Position numbers and translations under genes: made by a program
Assembly (NCBI GenBank): GCA_963556255.1
Contig: OY744609.1
Coordinates: 15,322,244-15,386,243 of the forward strand
Direction: 5' to 3'
Source: Allolobophora icterica
Taxonomy: Eukaryota; Annelida; Clitellata; Crassiclitellata; Lumbricidae
Length of the DNA stretch: 64,000 nt
The notes under the pieces: model-generated
The model's input: only the letters and a program-made list of their open reading frames with translations
What the model was told of the DNA's origin: nothing
Databases searched by the model: none
Shown: piece after piece, positions 10,532 to 23,387 of the stretch
How positions within the stretch are numbered: the stretch's first letter is position 1
How the letters are laid out: each line of letters starts with the position of its first letter

Positions 10532-13500
10532 AAGGAGTGTTTTTTCGCACACTCCATATCCACCGACAGCACATGACCACTGTGTGTCCATGACTTCACT
10601 GAATACGGCGTCACACATGTGGATGAATGTTGTGAGATTGTGTCGATCAACTGGGCAATGCTGGAGCACTGCCCAACAAAATTCTCATGTGCAGTCTCCA
10701 AAGCTGTTGCTGGAGCTGCTGATATTGCTGCTGTGACAGATGCTGGATCAGTCAGTGAAGTTGATTCACTTACTTCTTCCGTGACTGAAGACATCGTGAG
10801 TGTCTGCTGCGGATGTTGAGTTGCAGAAGAGAGCTTATTGGTGTCAACATCCATTATGACTTTCACCAGAACTTCTCTCAAACTTTTTACTCCCAACGCC
10901 AAGCGAATGTCCTCACATTTTTGCTCAAATTTAAGTTTATCACTGTCGGTTGTAAAAGTTAATTCAAAATGTTTCCTTACAGAAACGTAAGGGTAGCTAT
11001 AACTCTTGGTAGATCCATCAGACAACCGTTTTTTAAATGTTCGCATGTTGCCAACTGCAACACCTGAAGTCGGTGTCGTTGGTACAGCGTAGTCTCCATC
11101 CATCTTTGGAAATAGTTCGATATAATGATACTAATATATGTCCACTAACGAAATACAATGTTATACTACTATAAGGTCCACTACTGAAATAAGATAATAA
11201 TATAATATACAGACACGAGATATAAGCTGTATCGACTATGCGATTTAAAATGGCTATGAAGTGAAGAAATTACGAAGCTCAACTCTGCTGCAGCGAAATT
11301 CAAACTAGAATGAGTACTGCAAACCAAGACTCAATTGTGAAAGGACATTTCCTAAGTTCATTTCCTAAGTTCATTAGCATAATTTGGCATGTGACCTAGT
11401 CTCTCTTCCTTAGGCTGTATATTAGCATCTGATACTGGTGCAAATTCTTAGAATATGAAATACAGCTTATTGTCTTTAGTGTTCCGGGTATAATAAGGCA
11501 ACGGTGACAGCATCAACAGCTGGCATTTATATACAGGTTTACGACCCAAAGCTCGGTTATATATACAAGTGGTCAATTGATCGGGGTAGGCCAGAGGGAG
11601 GGTGAAGGGCCTAGGGTGGGGGCTACCACCGATCGACCGACCGTCCCTGCGCCTCGCCTCCATTCCACAAAGCGGACGATGTTGCCTAGGCTATGCATAT
11701 AATTAAATTCAGCAGCCTATGCTTGTAAGATGTGTAAACCAAAATGAAATCAACGCCCATTGGCCGACAGATGCTTACTTGAACCGCCTACAGTCGTTGG
11801 TCACTTCATTCTACGAGGGAAACCGCCAAACCTAAAACCTAGGGCTTTAAGCCCTTGCAGCATCAAAAGGAAGTATGAGGATCTTCTGGAGAAGGAAAAG
11901 CTTCAAAGGAGTTTGATAGCTAAGAAGTTATCGGTCACTCGTCGCAAATTATTTCGTAAAGAAACAAAGCTGCAAACTATGAAGGACGTAATAAAACAAC
12001 TTCGGTCTAGAACTGATATCAATGCTGCATCTGTAGACCTGATTGAACGCTGTTTTGGGCAGATTCCATGTGAACTGTTGAAACGAAAACTATACTCTTC
12101 AGTTCAAGAACCATACAATGACACTTTGCGGTCTTTTGCCATGACTCTGCATTTTTACAGTGCAAAAGCTTACGAATTTGTTCGCCGCTCATTTTGCAAA
12201 TGTCTACCACACCCTTCAACAATTCGGACATGGCACACTTCAGTGGATGGACGTCCAGGGTTTACAGCTGAAGCATTTGAGGTTTGTTGTTTCACTCTGA
12301 AAGTATACTTGACATTCACTGTGAAAATTAATGCTGATGTGAAATTTGTACACTTGATAAATTGAATGAAGCGAGTAAGATTTATAGCAGTACCCGATCT
12401 GACTGCCAACCAGTTTTACTGCTGATGCGTGCCTCTTTCAGGCAGTAGCAGAGAACGAGAATAATGTACTCCGGCTCTTATTCCCAGATTGAGAATTGTA
12501 GAAACAAGATGGGGAATTAGGCTTTGATCCATGTGAAGTTCAATACTTTATTCGTATTTTGCAAACTGACGTCAGCGAAATTTGAAAGCAGCAGATTTCA
12601 ACGCTAGCAGTTTTGCAAGCCAAAGCAAAACTTGTTAACCGCGATTAAAACAACTTGTAAGCAAAATATTAAGTGAATGAAGTTGATAGCTTAGTGACTG
12701 GTTTCGACTTGAAGGCTTAGCGACGGATGGTGGTGGCGCTAGGGACTATCATAAAGTAGGCACATAAAGCAATTTCTTTTAACCAGTTGGCATAAAGCAA
12801 TTCTCAACATTATCAGTTGCCACAAAGTGATAAAATGAATAAGATTTAAAGTGGATTGATTAGATGGCAAGTGATTGCAATTAATTTTTAAAATGTTTGT
12901 TTTCTGTGTCTAGTGCCTTCGCCAACTGACTTCATCATCTCGTGATCCACTGCTCTGCAGCCTCATTTTTGACGAAATGTCGATTCGGAAGAACGTTCAG
13001 TGGAATGGCAAAGAGAATGTAGGTTTTGTTGATTTGGGCACAGGAATTGATGACGACAGTATGCCTGTAGCTACTGAAGCTTTAATGTTTATTGTGGTGC
13101 CATTAAATGCTGCATGGAAACTGCCAGTAGCATACTTTCTTATAGATGGATTAGCAGCTGATGTGAAATCAAACCTTGTTCTTGAAGCCATTAACAGACT
13201 TTATGCAGTTAATGTTCGAATTGTGGCTTTAGTTTGTGATGGACCCACTACTAATTTTGCTGTTGGTTCAAAACTAGGCGCATCATTAACAGTTGACAAT
13301 ATGAAGTCATTTTTTATTCATCCTGCAAATTGCTCTTGGAAAGTGCATATTATTTTTGATGCTGCACATATGTTGAAATTGATGCGTAATATATTGGCTG
13401 AGAAAGGAATTTTAACAGATGAAAATAACAAGCAAATTAGATGGCAACATATAAAGGATCTATATGAGCTTCAGGATAGAGAAGGTTTGAAAGCAGCCAA

Positions 13501-14855
13501 CAAACTGAAAAGGAGCCACGTTGAGTGGTATCAACAGAAAATGAAGGTTAGTCTGGCTGCACAGTGTATGAGCAGGTCAGTGGCAAATGCGCTTGAATTC
13601 CTACGGGAAGATCTAAACTTGCCTCGGTTTGCTGATGTTGCACCAACTGTGGCCTTCATTAGAGTGATAGACAGACTTTTTGATATTCTGAATTCAAAGA
13701 GTAAGTTTGAAAAAGAATTTAAGTCTGTATTAAGGTGTGAGAATGAGCAGTTTTGGCGACCTTTTCTGATGCAGACAACTGTTTACTTGTCTAATCTAAA
13801 ACTGTTTGGTCTCCCACTACATCAAACCATGAGGAAGACAGCAGTGCTTGGTTTTATAGTAACAATAAACAGTGTTATTGCATTGTTTGACGAATTTGTG
13901 TCAACGCGTGTTTTACCTTATTTGGCCACGTATCGCTTGAGTCAAGATCACATTGAGCTACTGTTCAATGTTGTTCGCTCTCGTGGGCGATGGAACAACA
14001 ATCCCTCAGCAGAACAGTTTCGAACAGCATATAGGCAGTTGCTAATGAAACATAATATCAAACCCAAGAATACGGGTAATGTGGTTTCTCAGGAGGAAAC
14101 TGTTATCTTGCCATCGGTTGGACTTGTTGAGAAACATGAGACCTCTGTGACAACTGCTGAGATTTTGAAACGTTTTAGACTAGTCTTGGCCATAGTGATA
14201 GTAGCACTGATCATGATTACGCTTTAACTCCAGATCGGATTCATGTTTCTGAGTTTACTGCAAACATTGTCACCTATATGGCTGGATATGTTTCTCGCAA
14301 ACTTTGTAAAACAATTACTTGTGTAGGGTGCAAATTATCATTAATTAGTAGCTCTAAAGTTGTGGAAAACTGCAAACTGATTCAACGCAAAGATGCAGGT
14401 GGTTTGTTGTATCCCAATCAATCTGTTGTTAATGTATGCACTATTACTGAACGTTGTATTCGTTTTGTGTGTGGAAGAGCAGCTGATTCAGTTCCCAGGC
14501 AACGGAACTTGCGTCTTGCCTTGCAGGTTGCAGTTTTGGAAAGAATACAACTTTCTAACTTGTTCTTGGAAGCAGCAGATGACCATTCATGTGTACTGGA
14601 TGTGTTTGAAAGCCACACTTTAAATCTTGTGCGTTTAATTATCAATCAGTATGTGAACATTAGATTTTATTCAGTGGGAAAAATCTTTTCAGATAAATTA
14701 AGAGGAAAAAATATCAGATTCAACAGCAATAAGAAAGTGTTATTTGCTCACCAATAAGAATGTTTTATTTGCTCACTATTACAATGTTATCTTTCTTGCA
14801 TGTTCATTCAGTGATATGAGATTACATGAACATTACATTACTTGCCATAGAGTTT

Positions 14856-15350
14856 AGACTTTATTGAAACTGTTTTTAGTGTACAGCCTACGCAGGCGAA
14901 TTACCTGTACCCAATACATAATGTCAAAATTTTAAAGATTGTAAATACATGTATTACTTTCGTGTGTTCAATACAGAATTTTGCTGCCTGTATATTTCAC
15001 TGTAAATAGTCTTGTACATGTAAACCTTTTAGACTTTATTTAAACTACAGCTTACGCAGTTGAATTACCTGTACACAATACATAATCTAAAAATATTAAT
15101 GATTTTAAATGTTAATTTTGTGTGTTCAATACAGAATTTGGCTGCCTGTATATTTCACGTGTAAATAGTCTTGCACATGTAAACCTTTTAGACTTTATTT
15201 AAACTGTTCTTGGTTTATAGCTTACGCAGGTGAATTACCTGCACACAATATATCACTTAAAAATTTTAATGATTGTAAATATTAATCTGGTCTGTTCAAT
15301 GTAACCGCAGAATGACCTGTGCCACACAGGCTAACCTGGACTTGCATACA
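14856..15350 (+). repeat. three tandem repeats near the P-element 3' end
   Basis: Copies begin with AGACTTTATT at 14856, 15031 and 15190 (periods about 175 and 159). Shared segments are TACGCAG, GAATTACCTG and TTCAATACAGAATTT. Their place between the transposase stop and the terminus makes transposase-binding or termination roles possible. Confidence 0.8.
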
Positions 15351-15454
15351 AATAAATATTGAGAAACTCCTAGTTTTGAGTTGTAGTGCTATATCAATTG
15401 CAGCACACGTATACAAGTAATGTTTAAATCAAAATGTGGTATAATAATAATAAT

Positions 15455-15960
15455 AACTTAGACGATTTATATAGCGCCGTAGCACAGCCGAGGCCGAAGA
15501 AAGGGCGCTGTACATGAGTTACAAAAGTCATTGGCAGTCGTATGAAAGTTTTAAAAGATGTCTTCAGCTGTGATTTGAATGACTCCAGCGATGGTGCATT
15601 CTTAACGTGGTCAGTGGTCAGGAAGATTTTTCCACCCAGTGGGTCCCATGACAGCGAAGGAACAGTCGCCAAATCTCGTAGAAGACCGCAGTACTTGTAA
15701 TTGATTTTTTTTGACGATTCGTAGCCGACATCTGTTCTGGTTGTCTGCCACAGTCCACACGAATGCAGAAATCAGAGATGTAATCTGGCATGAGGTGATG
15801 CAGTGCTTTATACGTGATCAGCACTGGCGTAAACTTGGGGGGCACGTGCCCCGGCTGCCCCTCTCCCCCCACCCCCCCAGAGTCTACGCCTATGGTGATC
15901 AGGCACAGTTGTATGTAGTCCGCTGAGGAACACGGTATGTTGGCAAAAACCATATATTCT
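15455..15960 (-). mobile_element. LINE 3' end (family A) with a MITE inside
   Basis: Minus-strand reading gives LITYKALHHLMPDYISDF, a standard C-terminal motif of CR1/L2-like RTs. It is followed by the stem-loop (GCGCCCTTT..., read here as TATAGCGCCGTAGC) and an (ATT)n tail at 15441-15455. A 73-bp element interrupts the ORF at 15822. Confidence 0.7.
15822..15894. mobile_element. 73-bp micro-MITE with 8-bp target duplication
   Basis: Ends CACTGGCGTAAACTTGGGGG and CTCTACGCCTATG-like (read TCTACGCCTATG) are inverted relatives. GTGATCAG flanks both sides exactly (15814-15821 and 15895-15902). It resembles the 6537-6731 element at its right end. It is one of the smallest hAT-like insertions here. 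Confidence 0.8.
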
Positions 15961-15994
15961 GCTTTTCAGTAAAGTATCGGATTCTGCATCAACT

Positions 15995-16100
15995 CTGGAA
16001 CATGTGCATTTTTAGCACGTTTTCTTTCAACGATTTTATTGTGTTCCGACGATGAACAATGCACTGCCATTTTGGACCTTAGCCTCCTCACTACTAGGCC
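15995..16100. repeat. dispersed repeat, copy 2
   Basis: Matches parts of 163-345 (GTGCATTTTTAGC, GATGAACAATGCA, GGACCTTAGCCTCCTCACTA). It lies inside the P element near its right end. Confidence 0.6.
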
Positions 16101-16589
16101 CATCTATGACTAGGCCTATGAACTCAATGGATCGTCGTATGCAGCAGCTGGTCATTACCAAACAATTGCGTCTGCTAATTAACTTGGTAAAATTTATATA
16201 TGAACAGTAGACCTGCTTATTAAAGCTTAAAATTTCACATATTTGCAGTAAGATGCTGCTAAATGAGCTTACGCTAGTAACGTACATCGCACGGGAACGC
16301 GAACGAGTCGGCAGCGTTCTGCCAACTATTTACCCACAATTCCAAGAGCGCCACTGCGTCAATTTTAGCTCGGCTGCGCCGAGGCGTTCATTAGTCTAAG
16401 TAATAATAGATGTCTATGGTGGACGCACGTGCGTCCAGTGCGTCCGCCTGCGGGCGCCTCTGGTTCACGATCTCTTCACTGCTAATCCAGCTTCTAGATT
16501 GAACTCCGTTTTCGCGCGAACCCAGCTTTTAATTTGAGCTAAGTATTCATCGGTCATTCAGCTTCTAGTTTAAGCGTTAAAATGAAACG

Positions 16590-17505
16590 CTTAGGTGTTA
16601 ATATGACACATTTTCATCGCTCATCCAGCTTCTAGTTTAATTTACATTTCTATCGTTCATCCCGCTTCTAGTTTAATTTACATTTTATCGTTCATCCCGC
16701 CAGAGGCGTAGCGACCGCCCTCCGTACCCTCCGATTGGAGGGGCCCCTTCCTGGAAGGGGGCCCCTAAAAGTGGTAACAAAATAACCGTGAACGCCGGAA
16801 ATGGAATACATGTACACTGTAGGGCATAGGCCTATGTAGCCTATACATAATATGAACCCTGTATATTGTATATTAACGCATTCCAGTTTGTAAGGGGCCC
16901 CGGACGTATGTTCGGAGGGGGCCACGTTCTTTGTTGCTACGGCTCTGCATCCCGCTTCCAGTTTAATTTACATTTCTATCGTTCATCCGGCTTCTAGTTT
17001 AATTTACATTTGAATCGATCGTCCCGCTTCCATTTTAATTTACATTTTGATCGTCATCCCGCTTTCAGTTTAATTAACATTTTAATCGTTCGTCCCGCTT
17101 CCAGTTTAATTAATTTTTTAATCGTTCATCCCGCTTCTAGTTTAATTTACATTTTAATTGTTCATCCCGCTGCTAGTTTAATTAACTTTTAATCGTTGAT
17201 CCCGCTGCTAGTTTAATTTACATTTTAATCGTTGATCCCGCTTCCACTTTAATTAACATTTTAATCGTTGTTCCCACTTCCACTTTAATTACCTTTTTAA
17301 TCACCCGCTCCTGGTTTAATTTACATTTTAATCGTTGATTCCGCTTCCAGTTTAATTAACTTTTTAATCGTTCATCCCGCTTCCAGTTTCATTAACATTT
17401 TAGTCGTTCATCCCGCTTTTAGTTTAATTAACATTTTAATCATTCATCCCGCCTCTAGTTTAATTTACATTCAAATCGTTGATCCCGCTTCCATTTTAGT
17501 TTAGC
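16590..17505 (+). repeat. 36-bp minisatellite (TTTAATTAACATTTTAATCG-type)
   Basis: About twenty imperfect units carry the landmarks CATCCCGCTTCTAG and TTTAATT. A MITE at 16701-16947 splits the array. Apparent ORFs (LINILIV repeats) are translations of the satellite. Confidence 0.88.
16701..16947. mobile_element. hAT-type MITE, family MITE-2
   Basis: This 247-bp element starts CAGAGGCGTAGCGACC and ends GTTGCTACGGCTCTG, between exact CATCCCGC copies (16693-16700 and 16948-16955). Four more copies sit in the 41-45 kb array. One caution: the host minisatellite itself contains CATCCCGC many times, so the duplication alone is weak evidence here. The array copies have an independent duplication. 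Confidence 0.82.
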
Positions 17506-18770
17506 CGTTATTACACTCCTAGTTTAGTGTGACAGTTGTGACAATATTGTCTGTCACACTCTGAAAGTTGTCACACTTGTACAAAAGTACACAAGTTGCG
17601 TGGCAGGACTTAGGGCAATAAGCTTTCGTTGATCCCACGAACGCACGGACTCTTTGGAGGCCCTGGGTTTAAAACCCACTGATTTTATGATACACAAAAA
17701 ACCGTTCTGCTATAAGCGTCCGTGGGTACCACGAACTGTCTAGAGGTCGATCTGCTATAATTGTCCCTGGCGCCGCGAATTTCCTTTTTCCTGTGCAATT
17801 CGGCCGAAAGCCTGACTGAAACTGCGATTTCAGAAAAGTGCGAAAAGTGTCACTTTTCATGTTTTGTGAGAGTGAAAAAACTACACATCGTAAATTTGCG
17901 TTTTCTGCACGAATTAGACCAAAATAATGATTTTCTTTAGTTTTGTCCAAAAAGTTTTTTTGTTATTTTTTTTGTTTTTGTTTTAATAGTAAAAATGGCG
18001 CTGTTGTGGTATTATTTTTTTTACTACCAACCATACCATTCGCGGAGCATATTATAATGATCGAAATCACAACCATCTTCTTCAAAATTTCATCGATCTG
18101 GTGGACCGTTAACACTTTAGGTATCTCATCCGTGTCAACATTAATCTAAGGATACATCGATGCCATCTGTTTCGTCCGAGTCGCGTTCCTCCAACACGAT
18201 AGCACCTTCTTCATCCTCAAATATCTCATCAACATCATTCGCGTTAAAATCAATCTCTGGTTCATCCGGGTCAACATTAATCTCAGGATGCATCGATGCC
18301 ATCCGTTCCATTAACTCATCGACGCTGAGTTCCTCCAATCCTTCCCAAAATATCTCACTATCATCATCATCTGCGTTAAAATCATCCTCGTTAAAATCAT
18401 TAAAATCAATCACTGGCTGAGGGATCGCTGCCTTATTAACTTCAAGAACCTCCCAGACGATAGGCCTTTTATCATACATAATCAAAAGCTCAATAATACT
18501 CAACTATATTATTTCCATAAATGAAATTTTTCTGATGATACTCAAACTATATCATTTCTTTAAATGGAAAAAAATCTAATTTTAAGACGTTCCGACTCAG
18601 CATATAACCTAATTTAAATATGGAAAGCCGTTATTACACTCCTAGCTTAGTGTGACAGTTGTGACAATATTATCAGTCACACTGTGCAAATGGTCACACT
18701 TGAGGACTTTTAGGCTATAAGCGTTCGTGGATCCCACGGACTGTCTGGAGGCCCTGGAAGTCGATCTGCT
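17503..18770. repeat. pair of direct repeats around a 1-kb segment
   Basis: AGCCGTTATTACACTCCTAG starts blocks at 17503 and 18626. Both continue through GTGTGACAGTTGTGACAATA and later share ATCCCACG, GGAGGCCCTGG and TCGATCTGCTATAA. The blocks are about 150-250 bp with indels. They could be ends of an LTR-like or foldback element, or a segmental duplication. No primer-binding site or RT lies between them. Confidence 0.55.
18141..18503 (-). CDS. small acidic hypothetical ORF between direct repeats
   Basis: An ORF of 120 codons starts MSIIELLIMYDKRP and becomes strongly acidic (DFNDFNEDDFNADDDDSEIF, then DEIFEDEEGAIVLEERDSDE). The residues INVD recur, reflecting an internal repeat (GTCAACATTAATCTCAGGA and a variant at 18135-18155). 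I recognise no domain. Its position between direct repeats suggests a mobile-element exon. Expression is unproven. Confidence 0.25.
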   Translation of the reverse strand: MSIIELLIMYDKRPIVWEVLEVNKAAIPQPVIDFNDFNEDDFNADDDDSEIFWEGLEELSVDELMERMASMHPEINVDPDEPEIDFNANDVDEIFEDEEGAIVLEERDSDETDGIDVSLD

Positions 18771-19129
18771 ATAAGGGCCCATTGGTCTCGGGCCCTCTGT
18801 GAGAGGGGAAGGGAATCCGATGGGTGGGTCGCTGGGGTGGGGGTGGGAGTGAAGTGACATGGGGTGGGCTGGCTGCCTGTTGCGACGGACACCTCGATGA
18901 ATCGACGATCGTTAAAAAGACGGACGCAAGGATGGACGGATCGACCGACGGAAAGAAAGAGGAGCTACGGACAACCGAAGTTAGAATGAGGGAGACAACA
19001 AATTATCAGAGGCTGCTGCCGCTGGTGATGGTTGTGGAGAATCGTCTGCTATGCTACAGGAGCTGGTGATGGATGATAGACGGCAGAATCATCGACAAAA
19101 GTTGCTTTCAAGGCATGTCTTTCGATGTA

Positions 19130-21760
19130 CTTTCCTTTGTCTCTCTTTTCATATGTTCATTCATTCATTCATTCTAAGAATTTATATAGCGCCCTTCACG
19201 ATACCTACATAGGAGCGCTCTTAGTCCACCTGCGGCTAAAAAGAAAGACTTGAGTGATTTGTGAATAGCAGCCAAATTGTCCAGAGATAGTAGGCGCAGT
19301 TCCAGCGGGAGCCCATTCCAAGTCGAGGGACCCACAACTGAGAAAGTCCGCTAGCAGAAGAACGAATACGTGGGACTAATAACTCCCCTCTGATCGGGTA
19401 GCGAAGTGCCCGACGCGCTACGACATCGGACACCGGGCGGCAAAGGTCGCGTAGGTAAGATGGGGCGCAGCCAAGAAGACGGCAAGAGACTTGAGCAGCG
19501 ATCCGATAGGAGATACGCTGGGCAATAGGAAGCCAGCGCAACACATCGCGCATATAGGCAGAGAAAGGAGCATACTTGGGCGTGTGCCAAACGAGTCTAG
19601 CAGCTGAGCGTAAGACCCGATCTAAACGCCCTAGGACTCCGGGTGGGAGACCGGAAAGAATCGAGCAACAATGGTCAATTCGACTAGTAAAAGCATGGAC
19701 GAGGACCACAGCAGCGTCATTGGAATGAGAACGAGAGACAACTCGAAGCTGAAGAAGCTGACAGTAGCAGCTTCGAGCTACCAGGTTCACATACTGTGAG
19801 AAACTGAGTTCCTGGTCAAGGGTGACGCCTAGGTCTCGGACGGTTAGTGAGACCGTTATATCAGGGAAGACCCGGGCTAGCAGGTGCAGATCAACGCCCA
19901 CTAGCTGTCTACGGCTACCCAGCCATATAAATTGGATCTCAGTAGGATTTAAAAGAAGCCGATTAGCGACCATCCATAAAGAAAGGGCATCAATGGCTTG
20001 GCACATCAGCCGAACAGTGGCCACCGCGTCAGTTGAAGGGGAATGGATGTAGGCCTGCACATCATCCGCATAGAGTTGGTGTAGGATCCCCTGAAAAGAC
20101 AAATGAGAACTTATATCAGCCGTGTAAAGAAGATATAGGAGTGGGCCAAGCACAGAGCCTTGTGGCACGCCAAATGGGGCAGGTACCCAAAGGAACCTAG
20201 AGGAGCCGATGACAACGCAATTAGTGCGTTCCGATAAAAAGGAACAGAGCCATTCCAAAGGCTGACCGACCAACCTAAAGGAGGTGGAGAGGCGCTGAAG
20301 AAGAATGGGATGGATGTATATGCAATTAACTGGTTAGCGACAATGCGCTCTAAAATTTTGGAAAGAAAAGTCACATTAGTGATAGGCCGATAGTTGGTTG
20401 GATCGTTCGGGTCCAAGCCATCTCGCTTCAGAGCAGGTAGGAGAACGGACTGTTTCTGAGAGGCCTGTAGGCAGACCTCATGGATCGCGCGTTTGCACAG
20501 CTCCGTGAGGAACGGAAGAAGGTCGTCGATAATGTTCTGAACAAGAAACATAGGCGCTGGGTCCAACTCGCACTCTTCGGCGCGGAGGCGAGAATGAGTC
20601 CACGTAGCTCCACGCTCGTGATCTTATTAACAGTAGGAAGACGACAATCCGTAGTATAGTACACGGGAGGAGAAGAACCAGCAGTAGTGTCGCGGATGGA
20701 TAAGATTTTGGCCGAGAATCGCTCTAGGAACGCTTCAGCAGAGAAGGGCGGAAGAGCCTGCGGCTGTCGACCACCCCTCTTACGACCAAGGAGGCCGTTG
20801 AAGGTGGTCCAGAGCTTCTTCGGATCCTTCGACTGGCGAGTGATGATGACCTCGCAGTACTCCCGCTCTCTGTCCCGGTAGGTGGGGGTGCATTTTCCGG
20901 ACAAAGTGGACCCATGAAGCCCGGTCATCCGGCAAGCGCGTTCTTCTAAAGATCCTCTCGAGGCGCCGCGCTTGACGTCGAAGCGCCCGACATTCCGCAT
21001 TGAACCACGGAGACAGCGGACAATGTCGCGTTCGAATGGAACGCACTTAAAGGAAGGCATCGATGAGTTCAGACATCGCAGACTCATAAGAGCTAAACAG
21101 CTCCAAAGTAGAGCGCATAGAGGCTGTCCTGACATCCGCGAAGAGAGGATGATCCCCGAGAGTAGAGCAGAAGGTAGAGCGGTCAAGACTTTTCCAATGC
21201 CGGAATCGTCTGGCAGCGAGGAGAAGAGGCTCATAGATGAAAGGAATAATGGCAGCCACAAGATCATGGTGAGAGAGAGTAGGAGGAAAGACAGTGAAAT
21301 TAGCGCCCCGACAGTCATCCCTGGTGACGATGACATCGAGCCAGCCACCCAAAAGTTGGGTAGGCTCTGCGACGTGTTGCTTGATGCCGAATTGTTTCAG
21401 CGCCGCAGCGAATTTCAGAGACTCCATGCTATCCCGGTGGTAGACGATGAAACCACCCCGCGGAGGCTCACCAGAATCATTCGTCCTCGGACGGTCAAGA
21501 GACAGCAAGCCAGGAGGGACAGCGCGACGGACGGCAACGTCTGTTGAAAAGATATGCAAGGACTTCACAACCACCAGCACGTCCACGCCGTTGTCCACGA
21601 TGAGGTCGGCAACCGTAATGTATTTACTCCTCAGCGTGCGCACGCTGAGGGTAGCGAGACGGAAGGTCGACGTAGAAGGAGCTGGAGGCCTTCGAGAAGA
21701 GGATGAAGGCGCAGATGTTATGGACCGTAGATAGGCCGGACACCACAACCAGAGTCAGAA
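19130..21760 (-). mobile_element. non-LTR retrotransposon (endonuclease plus RT), inactive; parent of family A tails
   Basis: Reading from 21750 down, there is a degenerate APE-type endonuclease (about 21047-21720; LSHHDLVAAI in place of the usual SDH motif, no TETW-like glutamate). Next come a linker (PWFNAECRALRRQARRLERI) and RT fingers (DPNDPTNYRPITNVTFLSKI at about 20330-20450). The RT palm follows (FGVPQGSVLGPLLYLLYTAD and LYADDVQAY near 20030-20210), then the RT C-terminus (RLVWHTPKYAPFSAYMRDVL, WLPIAQRI), all spread over three frames. RT motif A, which carries the first catalytic Asp, is deleted between the fingers and QRLSTSFRLVGQPLEWL. The 3' end is the GAGCGCTCC...GGGCGCTATATAAAT stem-loop with an (ATTC)n tail at 19150-19173. 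Confidence 0.88.
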
Positions 21761-22072
21761 CATCATATTGCGAACCCGCCTACGAGGCGGCCTAACGCAA
21801 ATGTTAAGCGACCGAATCAGCGGTATACACGTGAGAAGGGGATGTAGACATGTCGCGATAACACACAACATGAAATGCCGAAATAATCCAAGAACTGGCT
21901 AATAATCCGTGAAAAGAAGCAGTTCATAATCTGAAATCGGTAGTAATACTATTAGTCCGAAATCTTAGTAAAAAACATAGCGAAAACTAAGAAAACGTCA
22001 GCAATTGGCAGAGCCGCAACTGACCAACGTTCACACACCACGTGGCGCTCTCACTTATATGCGTATAGCTCG
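21761..22072. other. no gene recognised
   Basis: Sequence 5' of the retrotransposon. It could hold its decayed 5' end or flanking DNA. Nothing specific is visible. Confidence 0.4.
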
Positions 22073-22183
<111 letters not shown>

Positions 22184-22339
22184 AGAATCTGATTACCTGT
22201 CTTTCTTTCCTCATTCATGTCGTCGTCAAATCCTTCTTGTGTCTTTTCTTCCAAATTTCTTAATGCTCAAACGCTGCTGCCTTGGTATTATTAGATCTCT
22301 CCTTCTCGTTCTCCGCTACTTCGTTCACTACTGCGTGAA

Positions 22340-22580
22340 TGCCTTTCTGTATGGGATCATCCAAATATTACGTTCGCAATGACGGGAAGGGATTGATCGG
22401 ATTTAGGTGATATTGCGTACGGGTGCTTATGGCGAGGGGATGGGTCTCCACAAAATGTGTACGTAGGCAAAATAAATTTCTAATTATGACGTTCACATTA
22501 GCCTATTTATAACTCTGTCTTATCGTAATAGGATTATCAATTTTATGTAGTAATTAAACTTTTTTAAATGTAAGTGTAAG
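22340..22580 (+). repeat. dispersed repeat shared with the 41-45 kb array
   Basis: GATTTAGG...GCGTACGGGTGC, TCTCCACAAAATGTGTACGT and TATCAATTTTATGTAGTA...AAACTTTTTTAAATGT match the interior of each array unit (for example 41578-41722) with small differences. It is a single older relative of one component of the array. Confidence 0.75.
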
Positions 22581-23387
22581 TGTTGTTAGTATTTTATTTC
22601 TTCGTAACAGTACACAAATTTCAGTAGCAAATAATATTACGATGTTTAACAAAAAATATTAGTAGCCTACGGTAAAATATATGTAAGATGACTTTAGCTA
22701 ATTAACTTTTGTAAAAAAAAGGGGATTGCAATTAAGTTTTGAGAACAAGCTCTATTTCAGTGTGATATGTTGAATTATGCAGACTTGATGTCCTCGAGAC
22801 CAAGGTCTTGGTCTCGCGTGCACTCGAGTTCGTTTTTAAAAGTCTTGGTCTTGGTCTTGGTCCTGAGACCAAAAGCCTTGGTCTTGAGGTTCAAAGTCTT
22901 GGTCTTGGTCTTGAGGTTCAAAGTCTTGGTCTTGGTCTCGCAAGACCAAGATCAAGACCGGCTGTCAATATGAACAGTCATTTAACAAAACTCAAGAATT
23001 TAAAAATGTATCAAGCCTGTTTGAGTCATAGCCTACGACAAATACCTACGGACGAATGCAAGTCTTGTTGGTCAGGAAAACCAGCGGCAGCTGCAGCTAA
23101 GTTATGCTGTGTGTGGAAGTCCTGCCGAGACTTTTTCTGAAGCCAGACGGTCTGATAAACCATGGGAGGATTTCAAAAAGACTCACGATTTACATCTACA
23201 TTTACATCCAGTTATGGAATGCAAACCCGGGTTTATGCCTACTCGGGTACCCGGGTACCCGAGATTTTCGAAACCCGAAAACCCGGGTTTAACCGCGATT
23301 TAAACCCGGGTTTGAGCAATGACATTAAAATGTCATTATTATTTTATTATGTTAAAATGTAGCCTAACTCGAATCAGTATTTTACCA

